In this document: one piece after another, positions 53,326 to 63,876 of the stretch
Numbering within the stretch: the first letter of the stretch is position 1
Layout: each line of letters opens with the position of its first letter
Source: Cordylochernes scorpioides
Lineage: Eukaryota; Arthropoda; Arachnida; Pseudoscorpiones; Chernetidae
DNA length: 64,000 nucleotides
Assembly (NCBI GenBank): GCA_030710605.1
Contig: CP092886.1
Coordinates: 158,146,000 to 158,209,999 of the forward strand
Direction of reading: 5' to 3'
Notes under the pieces: model-generated
The model's database searches: none
What the model saw: the letters and a program-made list of their open reading frames with translations, nothing else
What the model was told of the DNA's origin: nothing
Program-made: the position numbers and the translations under genes

Positions 53326-54394
53326 TTTATGTATGAGGTTAAGGTGTAGCTATTCTATTTAAGCGAAATTCCAATAGTTTAATATACCAAAATATTGAAA
53401 ACTTTTGTTAATGTCATTATGAAAAGATATTTTGCTGGATTCCAATATGGTTAGTTTATCGGTGCGCAAATCCTTGTTTAAAATAAATGTCTTATTGCCA
53501 TTTTAGATTAAAGTTATATATAGTGATTAATTAATTTTCGCATCATTTTAAATATTTTTAAGTTACTTTAGTTTATACAGGAAATACGTTTGTTCAAGTA
53601 TAGTTTTTTTTTCAGATATGACGTATTTTTTTTTCGATAATCTTTTTTCTTAAGTCACCTTTGAATATATATTTATTTTTGCATGCCGTGTATGTGTGTG
53701 TCACGCACATCACAGATAGTTACTGCATATAATTTTATCTCTCCCATTTATAATTTATTATTTAGTTACTATCATAAAGGCTGACCTATATATTCAATCT
53801 AACAACGATTTTATAGTATGATAATCCATATACAGAATCTGGTGGGGAAGGTTTTCTTTTTTGTTTTTTTTTATGAAATTAGTGAAATTTGTTTCTTTTC
53901 TTTAACTCCAGCCAAAGAACGAAATCATTTTTTTAATATCCTGCTTCCTTTGGAAGTTAATAGCACTATTTCGGAATTAAACGCAATATGCGAACTTAGC
54001 AATTTATCAGATATATAGTTACAGGTAACCTCAGATAAACAGCGATAGAGAACCTTACACCTCGTGTATGTTTGCACTTGACTGGGTTTTGATAAGCCCT
54101 TCCAGAAAACCTTATCTATACATCCACCTTTCAGATAATTTGGCAGCAGAAGCCTGTAACAAAAAGAAAAGCTTATAGTATCATAGCAGACTTAAAACTC
54201 GTTTCAACATCGGCTTTCGTAGTTTTATGAAACGTGGCATTAGACATGGTGACCTGTAGCAAAGACTACATTTCTGGGAGGTCGACAGTAGATCTTGAAG
54301 ATTAAGAAAAATATCTTGCGTAGTCTTAAACAATGGATGTCGGAGCATGCAAATTTGCCTGTAAAAATTGTACATTATTTAGTAAGATTTAAAG
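53326..54394. other. Unassigned AT-rich sequence
   Basis: No gene or known repeat recognised. The open frame at 53818-54018 has no informative motif. Confidence 0.35.
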
Positions 54395-54683
54395 ATACTC
54401 ATTGCAACATGATAATGCTCGGCCACATGCTGTAGCACCCGTTAAAATGTGCTTAGAAACGCTCAAATGGGAAGTCCTACCCCACTCGCCGTATAGCTCA
54501 GAAATTGCTCCTTCCCATTATTATCTCTTCAGATCAATGCAACATTCCCTGGCTGACCAGCACTTCTCCAATTACGATGAAGTCAAAAAATGGATCAATG
54601 AATGGATAACAGCCAAAGAGCCGGCCTTTTTTCCGCGATTGGATCTGTCATTTGCCAGAAAGATGAGAAAAAGTAGTTACTAG
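54395..54683 (+). pseudogene. mariner transposase C-terminal fragment
   Basis: It reads QHDNARPHAV (second catalytic Asp), then WEVLPHSPYSSEIAPSHYYLF. In mariner the third Asp follows APS (APSDY), and here it is His. The 5' two thirds of the gene are missing. A T-rich tail follows with no clear terminal repeat. Confidence 0.85.
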
Positions 54684-55072
54684 CGATGGACAATACTTTG
54701 TACATTCAAGTCTAACCAATTTTTCACAATAAAACTTTAATTTTCAAAAAAATATCGCTTGAACTTATATATATATACTCCTAATAGCCCAAATGTTCTT
54801 GAAACAATATTCTTTAGATGCTTTAACTTGGTCACAATTTTCTTGGGACTTCATTGAAACAACAAAGCAAAAACTTTTTTTTTTATTCTGGCTTTCAAAG
54901 AGGTCGGAAGGTACTTAACATAATAAAAATTTAAAAAATCTCTTCAGGGTTCTACCAATCTATGAATCCATGGGGCAAAATTGTTGGTGTTTATTTTGAA
55001 GAGTTGAAATTATTTTAGTCAAATGGGCATGGAAATTTCAGAAAGCTAGGATTGGACAAATAACAACAACTA

Positions 55073-55173
55073 CAGTAGAACCTCCATGAAAGGACATTCG
55101 TGCTAGAGGACACCTCTCTCTTAAGGACACTTTGGTTTTGCTATTAGGTATCCTTTACAGGGAGGTTCTACTG
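55073..55173. mobile_element. pogo/Tigger-like MITE
   Basis: 101 bp with inverted ends CAGTAGAACCTCC and GGAGGTTCTACTG, flanked by TA on both sides (55071-55072, 55174-55175). The inner repeats AGGACA/TCCTTT extend the symmetry. Non-coding. Confidence 0.85.
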
Positions 55174-55228
55174 TACAACAAATATTATTCTTGGTCGATA
55201 AGGAACAATTTGGATTATAGATTATAAA

Positions 55229-55340
55229 CACAAGGTAATAAGACCAAATCCAAATAAATAAATAGTGTGTGACGTTTTAGTAACAGCGTTGTTACCGAAA
55301 CGTCACACACTATTTATTTATTTAGTCTTATTACCTTGTG
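55229..55340. repeat. Foldback repeat, full palindrome
   Basis: A 112-bp near-perfect palindrome: CACAAGGTAATAAGA...GTGTGTGACG and its mirror, with a short centre GCG. It should form a long hairpin. Related copies are at 18800-18930, 56336-56444 and 57226-57405. Confidence 0.9.
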
Positions 55341-55669
55341 ATTATTCTTGGCCTTGGTAGGATCAATGTTGAATGCACTTTGGTCTGCCTCCTTGACAAA
55401 AGTTATTAGCTACATGGTACAACAAAAGTAGGCCTAACTAAACTTGAAGGGAGTGGTGATCTCATAAAGGACAGAAACCAAAGTCCAAAACTCAAGGTAA
55501 CCAACCAATTTAGAAGTTCAATGTTTAATGCTGAACTGGAAGCTATCAGCCAAATTCTACATGCTCACTGTCATCTCTACAAGTAGTAAACATTGTTACA
55601 TCAGCTCTAAAATTCCCCTGAAGATAATTGGTCTGAATTTAGACCAGGTCACCTTCAGTTCATATTCTG

Positions 55670-55870
55670 GACACTATGACGACCCAATGATACTTTGATG
55701 ATGTGCTGCGACTGGTGACACTCTCCTACCTTCAGGGGGGTTTCCAATGCCCTTTATCAGTAGGATAGCTCCCGACCACACACTGCTCGAATTAACCATC
55801 AAGCTCTGCAAAATGTACATATGATTCCCTGGCCACCATACTCTCCTGACCAATCGACCATGTCTGGTAC
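55670..55870 (+). pseudogene. Tc1-like transposase fragment
   Basis: Broken phases read QQDSSRPHTAR-like text and IPWPPYSPDQST, the region between the second and third catalytic residues of Tc1-type transposases. No intact frame. Confidence 0.65.
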
Positions 55871-56335
55871 ATTATTGAGTGCAGTTTGCATGCCTTTCAT
55901 TTTCAATTTCATGCAGTGTATTATATTAGATGAACACTGTTTTATGCAATATTTTCGTGATAAACTATTTATTAATTTGGATTTTATTATATTACCTTGG
56001 GTTTGTAAAGATAGATGTATTGATACAGAATATTCCCTGCTTTCTCAAACATTCTCTGACCATCTAATAATGTTGTAAATTTATTTCTTGGATGTGGGGG
56101 AAAGAAACAATATCTAATGTGCTTTGTAGTTTTTTTTCTAATTTCAAGGAATTCTGATGTTAATTTAATGTGAATATGGCAATTGTCCCTGTGGGGAAGC
56201 TATTTTTGAGGGCTTCATTGAATTTTGTCATTGCAAGGTATGGTACATCCGTAAAATGGTCATTTCTTTTGCATAACAGTATGCAGACAACATTAGGTTT
56301 TCATTAAAAATATGTTGAATACATGATAAGGCACA

Positions 56336-56444
56336 ATTTGGATTATAAACACAAGGTAATAAGACGTAAAAATACTGTTACAGAAATGTCACACACTATT
56401 TATTTATTTGGGTTTGGTTTTATTACCTTGTGTTTATAAATATA
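56336..56444. repeat. Foldback repeat copy, Helitron insertion site
   Basis: Same family as 55229-55340, with an internal deletion. Its right edge (TGTTTATAAATA) is the position where the Helitron 3' end joins. Confidence 0.75.
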
Positions 56445-56448
56445 CTAG

Positions 56449-56473
56449 CCGAGTGGCCCGGGCAACGCCCGGG
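56449..56473 (-). terminator. Helitron 3' terminal hairpin
   Basis: GCCCGGG/CCCGGGC stem with three-base loop, then 8 bases to CTAG. In Helitrons this hairpin marks the 3' end of rolling-circle transposition. Confidence 0.8.
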
Positions 56474-56499
56474 TTTTACCCGACTGGACCCGGCTTCGC

Positions 56500-57225
56500 C
56501 TGTGTAGTGTTCGAGCGAGGTTTACTCATGAATGAATAGAGGCCCCAACTGTTTGTAAACTCAATGTAATGAATTTTCTTTCAGCAAAATGGAGATAAAT
56601 TGCAAACAGCAATATCGAAAATGCGTGTGAAAAAATCTGAAATATAGGATCAATTTCACAAACACATCTAATGAATAGAGTGCTGTTTGGAGGAGTGGTC
56701 TAAACTGTTAATTTTTAAAAACCATGACCCGGGATCATTGAATGCAGATTTAGACACTTTGTTCTGAAAAAAAAAATTGCCCCAATGGCCCCTGAATCTT
56801 GAAAAAGTCCAACCCCTCCAGTGAGTGCAAGTAACCAAACTGGGCTTTTATTTTTAAAAATAAAAAAAAAGAGCTAATGATTAGTTTGAATAAAGGAAAA
56901 TGGTCGGCACAACCTGAAAATTTCACTTTGTCCACTTCACTCTCGGCTGTCCAAGAAGAAACAGCCAGAGCAAACATTTTAAAGGGCACCTAATCCGGCA
57001 TTTACATATCTAAATAGTTAAGCAACTTTTATAAATGTAATATATTTCTGCAATATCGAATTACCTTAACTCGGAAGAATTTTGTATTATTTATTGTTGC
57101 AGTTTTAGAAAAGTGTGGGAAATTGGATATTTTAACAAAAGAATACAATTTTTAAAATGGTATATAAAATAAAAAGGAAATTTGCATAATTTTCTAATAG
57201 TCAAGGGCAATTTTAAAAATACCAA
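56500..57225. other. Helitron 3' internal sequence
   Basis: No recognisable gene. A 79-codon minus-strand frame (56989-56750) lies on the Helitron coding strand but has no known motif and is probably fortuitous. Confidence 0.35.
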
Positions 57226-57405
57226 AAAAGCAAGACCAAATAAAAAAATATATATATATGTGTGATGTTTCAGTAACAGCATTGTTGCCATATAAAGACA
57301 AAATTACTGAATGTATTCAGTACCTTTGTCTGAAGATAGCCAAAATGTAACTGAAACCACACATAATGTAATTATTTGTATTCGGTCTTGCTTCCTTTAT
57401 TTTTT
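57226..57405. repeat. Divergent foldback repeat
   Basis: GTGTGATGTTTCAGTAACAG and the mirror CTGAAACCACACAT bracket a diverged centre with CTTTGTCTGAAGATAGCC. AAGACCAAAT at one end and CGGTCTTGC at the other complete the inverted ends. Confidence 0.65.
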
Positions 57406-58391
57406 TAATTATCCCTAGTACGCGTGGTACAGGCCATGATAACCATGGTGGGTAGGTAGCGACTGCTTTTACTGTAAGCGCACCACATGTCTACAAATGT
57501 GATACATTGCTACCAGCTAAATGCATTTTCACTATGGTGTGATTTCCACATGATGGATCTGTAGACACATTATAATCTCTCCAGAGCTTAAGGTAGCAAA
57601 CAGTACTTTCACATTATATAAATATCAATGCCAAAAGCCAGAGTTATGATAGCCGTTTCAGTGTAATGTAGACCTGCAGGATGGGAAAAAGCAATATTAT
57701 TTCCGGCTTTAATTTTAAAAGTATTATGAAACGTTAAAAATATAATCTTAACTTTTGAAGCATGAAAAAATGCTAACTTGATGTGTATTAATTTAGTCTA
57801 AAAACAAACAGCATGTAAAAGTAAGCACCAATCGAAAGCATTTATTAGCTCTAACAGTGCTGCCCCCAGCGGTAAAAGACTGGAGCTAACGCTTCACGGG
57901 TTGGTAAAGTTTATGTTAATATTACATTAACTTAACAATATTACATGTCTTGCTAACACAAATTTTAAAAATAATATGCATAAAAATAATGCAATTCTAA
58001 AAATCATAAATGAAGCATCATTAAATTAAATGGGAGAGAAATGGTGCTCCAAAATTTTTTTTTGTTGTAAAACTTTGACTTTATATTTTTACAAATTCTT
58101 AATGTATATAACCCAAACCAAATTGTCTATAAAATTCTGCAAACAAATATAATATTATAGAGGCATGAAAATACTAATGGTGTAAAAATCAAAACAGCAA
58201 AGTTATCCTGATAAATGCAATGAGCTATGATAAGGTGTGTTGCAGGCTAACAAAAACCTTAATTGAACCAGAAATGTTGATACCATAAAAAAAATAAAAA
58301 ACAATTTTCAAGAATAGAGTTATGTAAATGAATTAAATGTGAAAAAATTAAAATAAAATAAAGTAAAAAAAGCTTTATTGATGAAATTACA
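57406..58391. other. Helitron internal non-coding sequence
   Basis: No gene recognised. 58149-58391 is the left part of tandem unit A (see finding), ending in the Gypsy-3 target duplication TTACA. Confidence 0.5.
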
Positions 58392-58682
58392 TGATGTGGA
58401 TGAACTTAAAAAAATAATTAAATATGAGTGATTGAATATTAGATAATAATTGAATATTAATTAATTTATTTTTCTATTGTTTTTTGACCAAGAAAAGGTA
58501 AATTCATTCCATCAAGAGATATGTAAATTTTGTTCGTTCAATTTTAATTTTAATTTTAGTTTTGCTTGGCTTGCATGTAAATATTCTTAAGGAAGAGAAA
58601 TAAACTTTTTTTTCTTTTATAAGTGCAGACATCTTTTGTTTGATATAAATTTCTAGAAAATTATTTAAATAGCAAAATAACA
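58392..58682 (+). repeat. Gypsy-3 5' LTR
   Basis: 291 bp. A primer-binding-like TGGCGACGAGAC begins at 58684, overlapping the gag start codon. Confidence 0.96.
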
Positions 58683-61600
58683 ATGGCGACGAGACTTTCG
58701 TTCGAACCTTATGTAATGAAAGAAGAACCTTTTGAAAATTATATTCAACGATTCAAACAGTACATTTTTGTGAATGAAATTGATGGTAAGAAGATTGTTC
58801 CTTTTTTTATTATGTCTATTGGACCAAATACTTATGGTATTCTGAAAGAATTGATCTCACCTAAAGATGTTTGTGCATTAGAATTCGAAGAAATTGTTAG
58901 TGTTTTACTTACTCATTTTACACCTAAGCTAAATATCATTTTTGAAAGATATGAGTTCAGCCAATTGATTCAGGAACATGGCGAAAAAATAGAAGAATAT
59001 GTCCTTAAATTAAAAAAACAAGCTAATAAATGTAATTTTGGCTTAAATATTGAAGAACACCTAAGGGATAAATTCATTGCAGGAGTTTCTAATCAAGTTA
59101 TTTTGAAAAGATTACTGCAAGAGCCTGAGCTCACTTTTAATATGGCAGTAAATATTGCTACCACAATAGAATCGGTAGATTGTAATGTGTTGAAAATGAA
59201 GTCTTATGCTGAAACTAAAGAAATAAACAAATTACATTCTAAATGCAAGCATTGTGGAAAGATGAATCATCATTCGGACAGATGTTTTTTTAGAAATTCT
59301 TTCTGCTATTCTTGTAAACAATTGGGACATATATCGACTGTTTGTCATTCAAAATCTAAGAATGGATATTTTCAACCAAGAAAGAGAGGAGTGTTTAGTG
59401 AAGCGTCTGCCCACGGAGAATCATTTTCGGGAAAGAATGGTGAGTCCATCAATAATATAGAATATCTGACTAATAAATTTGAGAGTATTTTGTATGTCTT
59501 CGACATAAAATTCTTAGCAGAAATTGACACTGGTGCGGCTTTAACAACTATGTCAAAAGATCTATTTTTAAAATATTTTGAACATGTTAAATTATTTCCG
59601 TCTAAATGTTATTTAACCGATTATCAAGGAAAGGGCATTTCCTCTATTGGAGAATGTAAAGTAAAAGTAAGATATAAAAATAAAATAGGCCATTTAAACT
59701 TAATAGTAACAAATATTGAAAATAATAAATTTCTCATAGGAAAAGACTGGATAGTATATTTTGATATGGTACAAATTAATGTCCAACAAAATAATAATTT
59801 TGATACTAATTTTATTTTTAATAAATATTATAAACTTTTCGAAGATATAGTCTTGCCAATAAAAGATATTTCCGTACACATTAATGTAAAAAATAATTTT
59901 GCGCCAAAATTTTATAAATTTAGACCTGCTCCCTTTGCTATTAGGACTTTAATTGAAGAAGAACTATTATTTTTATTAAATAATGATATTATTGAAAATG
60001 TAGTGGATAGCCCAATAGCTTCACCGCTGGTATGCGTCCCTAAGAAAAACGGCAAAATTAGAATTTGTGCGGACTTTAAAAGAACCTTAAATCCATTTAT
60101 CGAGGATGTTAAGTATCCGATACCGAACATCGATAATGTTTTACATTCATTTTTTGGTAAAAGTATATTTAGTAAAATTGATCTTTCAAGCGCATATCAT
60201 CAGATACTTCTAGACGAGGAATCTCAAAAATTGACAGTTATTTCTACCCATAAAGGCCTTTTTAAATATAAAAGGCTGCCCTTCGGTATCAAGTCCGGAG
60301 CGACTATTTTCCAAAGAACTATGGACAATATTTTTTCTGGTCTTAAAAATGTAATAATATATTTAGACGATATTCTTATAGCATCGTCTGATGTAAATGA
60401 GCATATTTCAGATATTGAAACAGTCATGAATAAATTATCTGATTTTAATTTTTCAATTAATAAAGAAAAATCTTTGTTTTTTGTTGATGAAATCAATTAT
60501 TTGGGACATAGAATAAATAAAAATGGAATCTATCCCCTTGAGGATAAATTGGACAGTATAAAAAAATGTCCTAAACCAAGTAACATTTCAGAATTGAAAT
60601 ATTTCTTGGGCATGTTGTCATTCTACAGTAAATTCGTTAGAAATTTATCCATACATGCAAATCCTTTATTCTCTCTATTGAAAAGAAGTTATAATTGGAA
60701 TTGGAAAAATGAACATGATCAGGCTTTCGAAAAATGTGAAAATTTGATTAGTACAAAAACTTGTTTGACGCATTATTCGCAAGATTTACCTCTTTATGTT
60801 ACTTGTGATGCATCAAATTATGGTATTGGAGGATATATTTCCCATATTGTAAACGACATTGAGAAACCAATTACTTTTGTTTCAAGAACACTAAATGACA
60901 CAGAAAAGAAATATTCCCAGATAGAAAAAGAAGGGTTATCAATATTCTTTACCTTAAACAGGCTAAAACAAATCCTTTACGGAAGAAAATTTATTATTAA
61001 TACAGATCACAAACCATTACTAGCCATTTTTGGCGATAAAAATAATTTACCAGCCTTAGTGGCAAATAGATTACATAGATGGTCACTCTCAATATCAAAT
61101 TTTAATTTTGAAATTAAATATACTAAGGGAACTGAAATACCTCTTTCAGATTTTCTTTCAAGATTTCCAAATCCTGAAAAAGGGGAGAAGGAAGAGGAAA
61201 TGGGAGAAATATTATTAATAGAAAATTCGATATTAGATTACGTCTTGGTATCGTACAAAACCCAAGAAGATCCAACTCTTAGAAAACTATATAAATTAGT
61301 CAAGTACGATAAGTATGATGTTGACTCAGAGGTAGATATAAAACCTTATAATAGAATTAAAAACGAGATAACAATAGTAAGAAATTGCCTATTTTTCGGA
61401 AATAGAATGATCATCCCCGATTCCTTAAGAGAATATGTTTTGAAAATCATCCATGAAAATCATATTGGAGTAAATAAAATGAAAACTCTGGCCAGAAGTT
61501 CTGTCTATTGGCCGGGAATGGATGAGCAAATTGAGAAACTGTCTAAAATCTGTAGCACTTGTATGGAAAACACATCAAAGCTGCCAAAACAGGAATTTAC

Positions 61601-61799
61601 CGAGTGGACTCCACCAAACAAAGTTTGGAAGAGAATTCATCTTGACTATTTCTATTTTGCGGGAAAAACTTTTTTGATATTGGTGGATGCGCATTCTAAT
61701 TGGATAGAATGTCAAATGGTTCCAAATACATCGGCGGGATTCTGCATAGACTTTTTGAGAGAATGTCAGCGAGATATGGTATCCCGGAGGTGGCGGTAA
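58683..61799 (+). CDS. Gypsy-3 Gag-Pol polyprotein
   Basis: 1038 codons in one frame. Gag is N-terminal (residues 1-180). Two zinc knuckles follow, CKHCGKMNHHSDRC at 188 and CYSCKQLGHISTVC at about 208. Retropepsin is at D282 (IDTGAALTTM). RT has KIDLSSAYHQI, LPFGIKSGATIFQ and YLDD at 560-563. RNase H starts near 705 (CDASNYGIGGYISH, NTDHKPL). The integrase finger is near 923 (H...H...CSTC) and the first catalytic Asp near 986 (IHLDYFYF). The Gag-Pol fusion without a frameshift and the RT wording suggest the Mag lineage. A frame change near 61720 truncates integrase. Confidence 0.95.
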   Translation: MATRLSFEPYVMKEEPFENYIQRFKQYIFVNEIDGKKIVPFFIMSIGPNTYGILKELISPKDVCALEFEEIVSVLLTHFTPKLNIIFERYEFSQLIQEHGEKIEEYVLKLKKQANKCNFGLNIEEHLRDKFIAGVSNQVILKRLLQEPELTFNMAVNIATTIESVDCNVLKMKSYAETKEINKLHSKCKHCGKMNHHSDRCFFRNSFCYSCKQLGHISTVCHSKSKNGYFQPRKRGVFSEASAHGESFSGKNGESINNIEYLTNKFESILYVFDIKFLAEIDTGAALTTMSKDLFLKYFEHVKLFPSKCYLTDYQGKGISSIGECKVKVRYKNKIGHLNLIVTNIENNKFLIGKDWIVYFDMVQINVQQNNNFDTNFIFNKYYKLFEDIVLPIKDISVHINVKNNFAPKFYKFRPAPFAIRTLIEEELLFLLNNDIIENVVDSPIASPLVCVPKKNGKIRICADFKRTLNPFIEDVKYPIPNIDNVLHSFFGKSIFSKIDLSSAYHQILLDEESQKLTVISTHKGLFKYKRLPFGIKSGATIFQRTMDNIFSGLKNVIIYLDDILIASSDVNEHISDIETVMNKLSDFNFSINKEKSLFFVDEINYLGHRINKNGIYPLEDKLDSIKKCPKPSNISELKYFLGMLSFYSKFVRNLSIHANPLFSLLKRSYNWNWKNEHDQAFEKCENLISTKTCLTHYSQDLPLYVTCDASNYGIGGYISHIVNDIEKPITFVSRTLNDTEKKYSQIEKEGLSIFFTLNRLKQILYGRKFIINTDHKPLLAIFGDKNNLPALVANRLHRWSLSISNFNFEIKYTKGTEIPLSDFLSRFPNPEKGEKEEEMGEILLIENSILDYVLVSYKTQEDPTLRKLYKLVKYDKYDVDSEVDIKPYNRIKNEITIVRNCLFFGNRMIIPDSLREYVLKIIHENHIGVNKMKTLARSSVYWPGMDEQIEKLSKICSTCMENTSKLPKQEFTEWTPPNKVWKRIHLDYFYFAGKTFLILVDAHSNWIECQMVPNTSAGFCIDFLRECQRDMVSRRWR

Positions 61800-62488
61800 T
61801 GGATAATGGGCCCCCGTTTAGAAGTTATGAAATAAAGACATTTTTCGAAAGAAATGGCATACATGCGATGTTTAGCCCCGCTTACCATCCGGAGAGCAAC
61901 GGACTAGCGGAAGTGTCTGTAAGAGAGATAAAAAAAGCTATGAAAAGAATTATTTCGGAGGAAAGAGAATTACCCCTTGAGTTTGCTTTGATTAAGGCTT
62001 TATATGCATATAGATTGAGTCCTTTGACTAGAACGGAAAAATCCCCTGCTGGAATATTTTTAAATCGCGAGATTAGAACGAAGATTTCCATGTTGAGCAA
62101 GAAATCAGTAAGAGTGGGGAGATTGAAAAATAAAAAACAGAACAATAGCTACAAAATAAATGATAGAGTAAGATACAGATGGATGGAAAGAGGAAAACCG
62201 AAATGGATGTTTGGGATTGTAAAGAGAATAGTGGGAAGCAACAGCTGTATGATAGAAACTGATGGAATAGAAAGGAAAGTACACACCAACTATATGAGGA
62301 GAAGTATGGAGAGAAAGGATGTTTCGTCATCAGAAGAAGGAATAAGCTACCCAAGGCCTCAGACGTCAAGTCCCCTGACTCCTGCTACAATAGTAGCAGA
62401 ATCTACACCTGGACCACCGACTGAATCTACACCTTCCCGGAGATATCCACTACGAGAGAGGAGACCACCGGATAGATATGTACCTTAA
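61700..62488 (+). CDS. Gypsy-3 integrase continuation (shifted frame)
   Basis: This continues the integrase core after one indel: VMDNGPPFRSYE (Asp 2) and HPESNGLAEVSVRE (Glu), then the C-terminal domain with NDRVRYRWMERGKPKWMFGIVKR and a Pro/Ser/Thr-rich tail ending RRPPDRYVP. The catalytic triad is complete across the two frames. The stop is at 62486-62488, before the polypurine tract. Confidence 0.92.
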   Translation: MDRMSNGSKYIGGILHRLFERMSARYGIPEVAVMDNGPPFRSYEIKTFFERNGIHAMFSPAYHPESNGLAEVSVREIKKAMKRIISEERELPLEFALIKALYAYRLSPLTRTEKSPAGIFLNREIRTKISMLSKKSVRVGRLKNKKQNNSYKINDRVRYRWMERGKPKWMFGIVKRIVGSNSCMIETDGIERKVHTNYMRRSMERKDVSSSEEGISYPRPQTSSPLTPATIVAESTPGPPTESTPSRRYPLRERRPPDRYVP

Positions 62489-62516
62489 TGAGTATTGCTA
62501 TCTTAAAAAAGGGGGA

Positions 62517-62808
62517 GTTGATGTGGATGAACTTAAAAAAATAATTAAATATGAGTGATTGAATATTAGATAATAATTGAATATTAATTAATTTATTTTC
62601 TATTGTTTTTTGACCAAGAAAAGGTAAATTCATTCTATCAAGAGATATGTAAATTTTGTTCGTTCAATTTTAATTTTAATTTTAGTTTTGCTTGGCTTGC
62701 ATGTAAATATTCTTAAGGAAGAGAAATAAACTTTTTTTTCTTTTATAAGTGCAGACATCTTTTGTTTGATATAAATTTCTAGAAAATTATTTAAATAGCA
62801 AAATAACA
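62517..62808 (+). repeat. Gypsy-3 3' LTR
   Basis: 292 bp, almost identical to the 5' LTR, so the insertion is young. Confidence 0.96.
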
Positions 62809-62916
62809 TTACAGTAGAGCAATAATGATAACAAATTATTCACAAATTATGTAGTTACAAAAGTCAAGCTTCCCAAAATCATTATTCGAAGAAATCTCTT
62901 TCAAAATTGTCAAAAT

Positions 62917-63150
62917 CTATATCAAAGCCCCCTGATAAACAATATTGCTTGTCTTGCTAAAAGTAGAACTAAAGACAAATACATTTTTAGGGCTGGAAAC
63001 ACGGGAGCATGCTACATAGAGTTGCCCATGCGAGAAACAGGGAGACTCAAGATGCACACCAACTACTTGCAATGTTTGACCCTGAAGCATGCTGAACCCT
63101 AGAGCTATTGGAACGCTGAGAAAGATTGCTTCTCCTATGGCTTGGCATAC
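62917..63150 (-). CDS. Helitron Rep-helicase last exon, copy A
   Basis: A 78-codon exon (with stop) on the minus strand, preceded by a good acceptor (TTTGTAG at 63157-63151). It reads FSMLQGQTLQVVGV and PCFSHGQLYVACSRV, motifs V and VI of the PIF1-like helicase in Helitrons, then NIVYQGAL and a stop. The Rep and rest of helicase would lie beyond the window. Confidence 0.9.
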   Translation of the reverse strand, partial: VCQAIGEAIFLSVPIALGFSMLQGQTLQVVGVHLESPCFSHGQLYVACSRVSSPKNVFVFSSTFSKTSNIVYQGALI

Positions 63151-63642
63151 CTACAAACACAAAGCATTAGTAAAAATAAAAATAAGGATAACCGAAAAAT
63201 GTAAAACATCAAGGACTGAGATTGAAGAAAAAAATTCAAAAATAGTGTATTAAAATAAGCGCGACTCATGACTAAGGCCAAAATAAAAAAAATATATAAT
63301 ATTATAGAGGCATGAAAATACTAATGGTGTAAAAATCAAAACAGCAAAGTTATCCTGATAAATGCAATGAGCTATGATAAGGTGTGTTGCAGGCTAACAA
63401 AAACCTTAATTGAACCAGAAATGTTGATACCATAAAAAAAAATAAAAAACAATTTTCAAGAATAGAGTTATGTAAATGAATTAAATGTGAAAAAATTAAA
63501 ATAAAATAAAGTAAAAAAAGCTTTATTGATGAAACTACAGTAGAGCAATAATGATAACAAATTATTCACAAATTATGTAGTTACAAAAGTCAAGCTTCCC
63601 AAAATCATTATTCGAAGAAATCTCTTTCAAAATTGTCAAAAT

Positions 63643-63876
63643 CTATATCAAAGCCCCCTGATAAACAATATTGCGTGTCTTGCTAAAAGTAGAACTAAAG
63701 ACAAATAAATTTTTAGGGCTGGAAACACGGGAGCATGCTACATAGAGTTGCCCATGCGAGAAACAGGGAGACTCAAGATGCACACCAACTACTTGCAATG
63801 TTTGACCCTGAAGCATGCTGAACCCTAGAGCTATTGGAACGCTGAGAAAGATTGCTTCTCCTATGGCTTGGCATAC
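63643..63876 (-). CDS. Helitron Rep-helicase last exon, copy B
   Basis: Same length and phase as copy A, open to the same stop. A few substitutions (for example Val to Leu after PKN). The same acceptor AG precedes it. Part of a ~725-bp tandem unit without the Gypsy insertion. Confidence 0.88.
   Translation of the reverse strand, partial: VCQAIGEAIFLSVPIALGFSMLQGQTLQVVGVHLESPCFSHGQLYVACSRVSSPKNLFVFSSTFSKTRNIVYQGALI

Larger units (their letters stand above)
58392..62808 (+). mobile_element. Ty3/Gypsy element Gypsy-3 (Mag-like), nearly intact, in Helitron
   Basis: LTRs 58392-58682 and 62517-62808 are TGATGTGG...AATAACA and differ at only a couple of positions. TTACA is duplicated at 58387-58391 and 62809-62813. 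A purine-rich tract (AAAAAAGGGGGAG, 62503-62515) precedes the 3' LTR. The empty site survives in the neighbouring tandem unit at 63535-63539. Confidence 0.97.

Noticed and set aside
56750-56989. Captured gene in the Helitron (79 codons, minus strand)
   Set aside because: No recognisable motif and no splice context. Open length is not exceptional.
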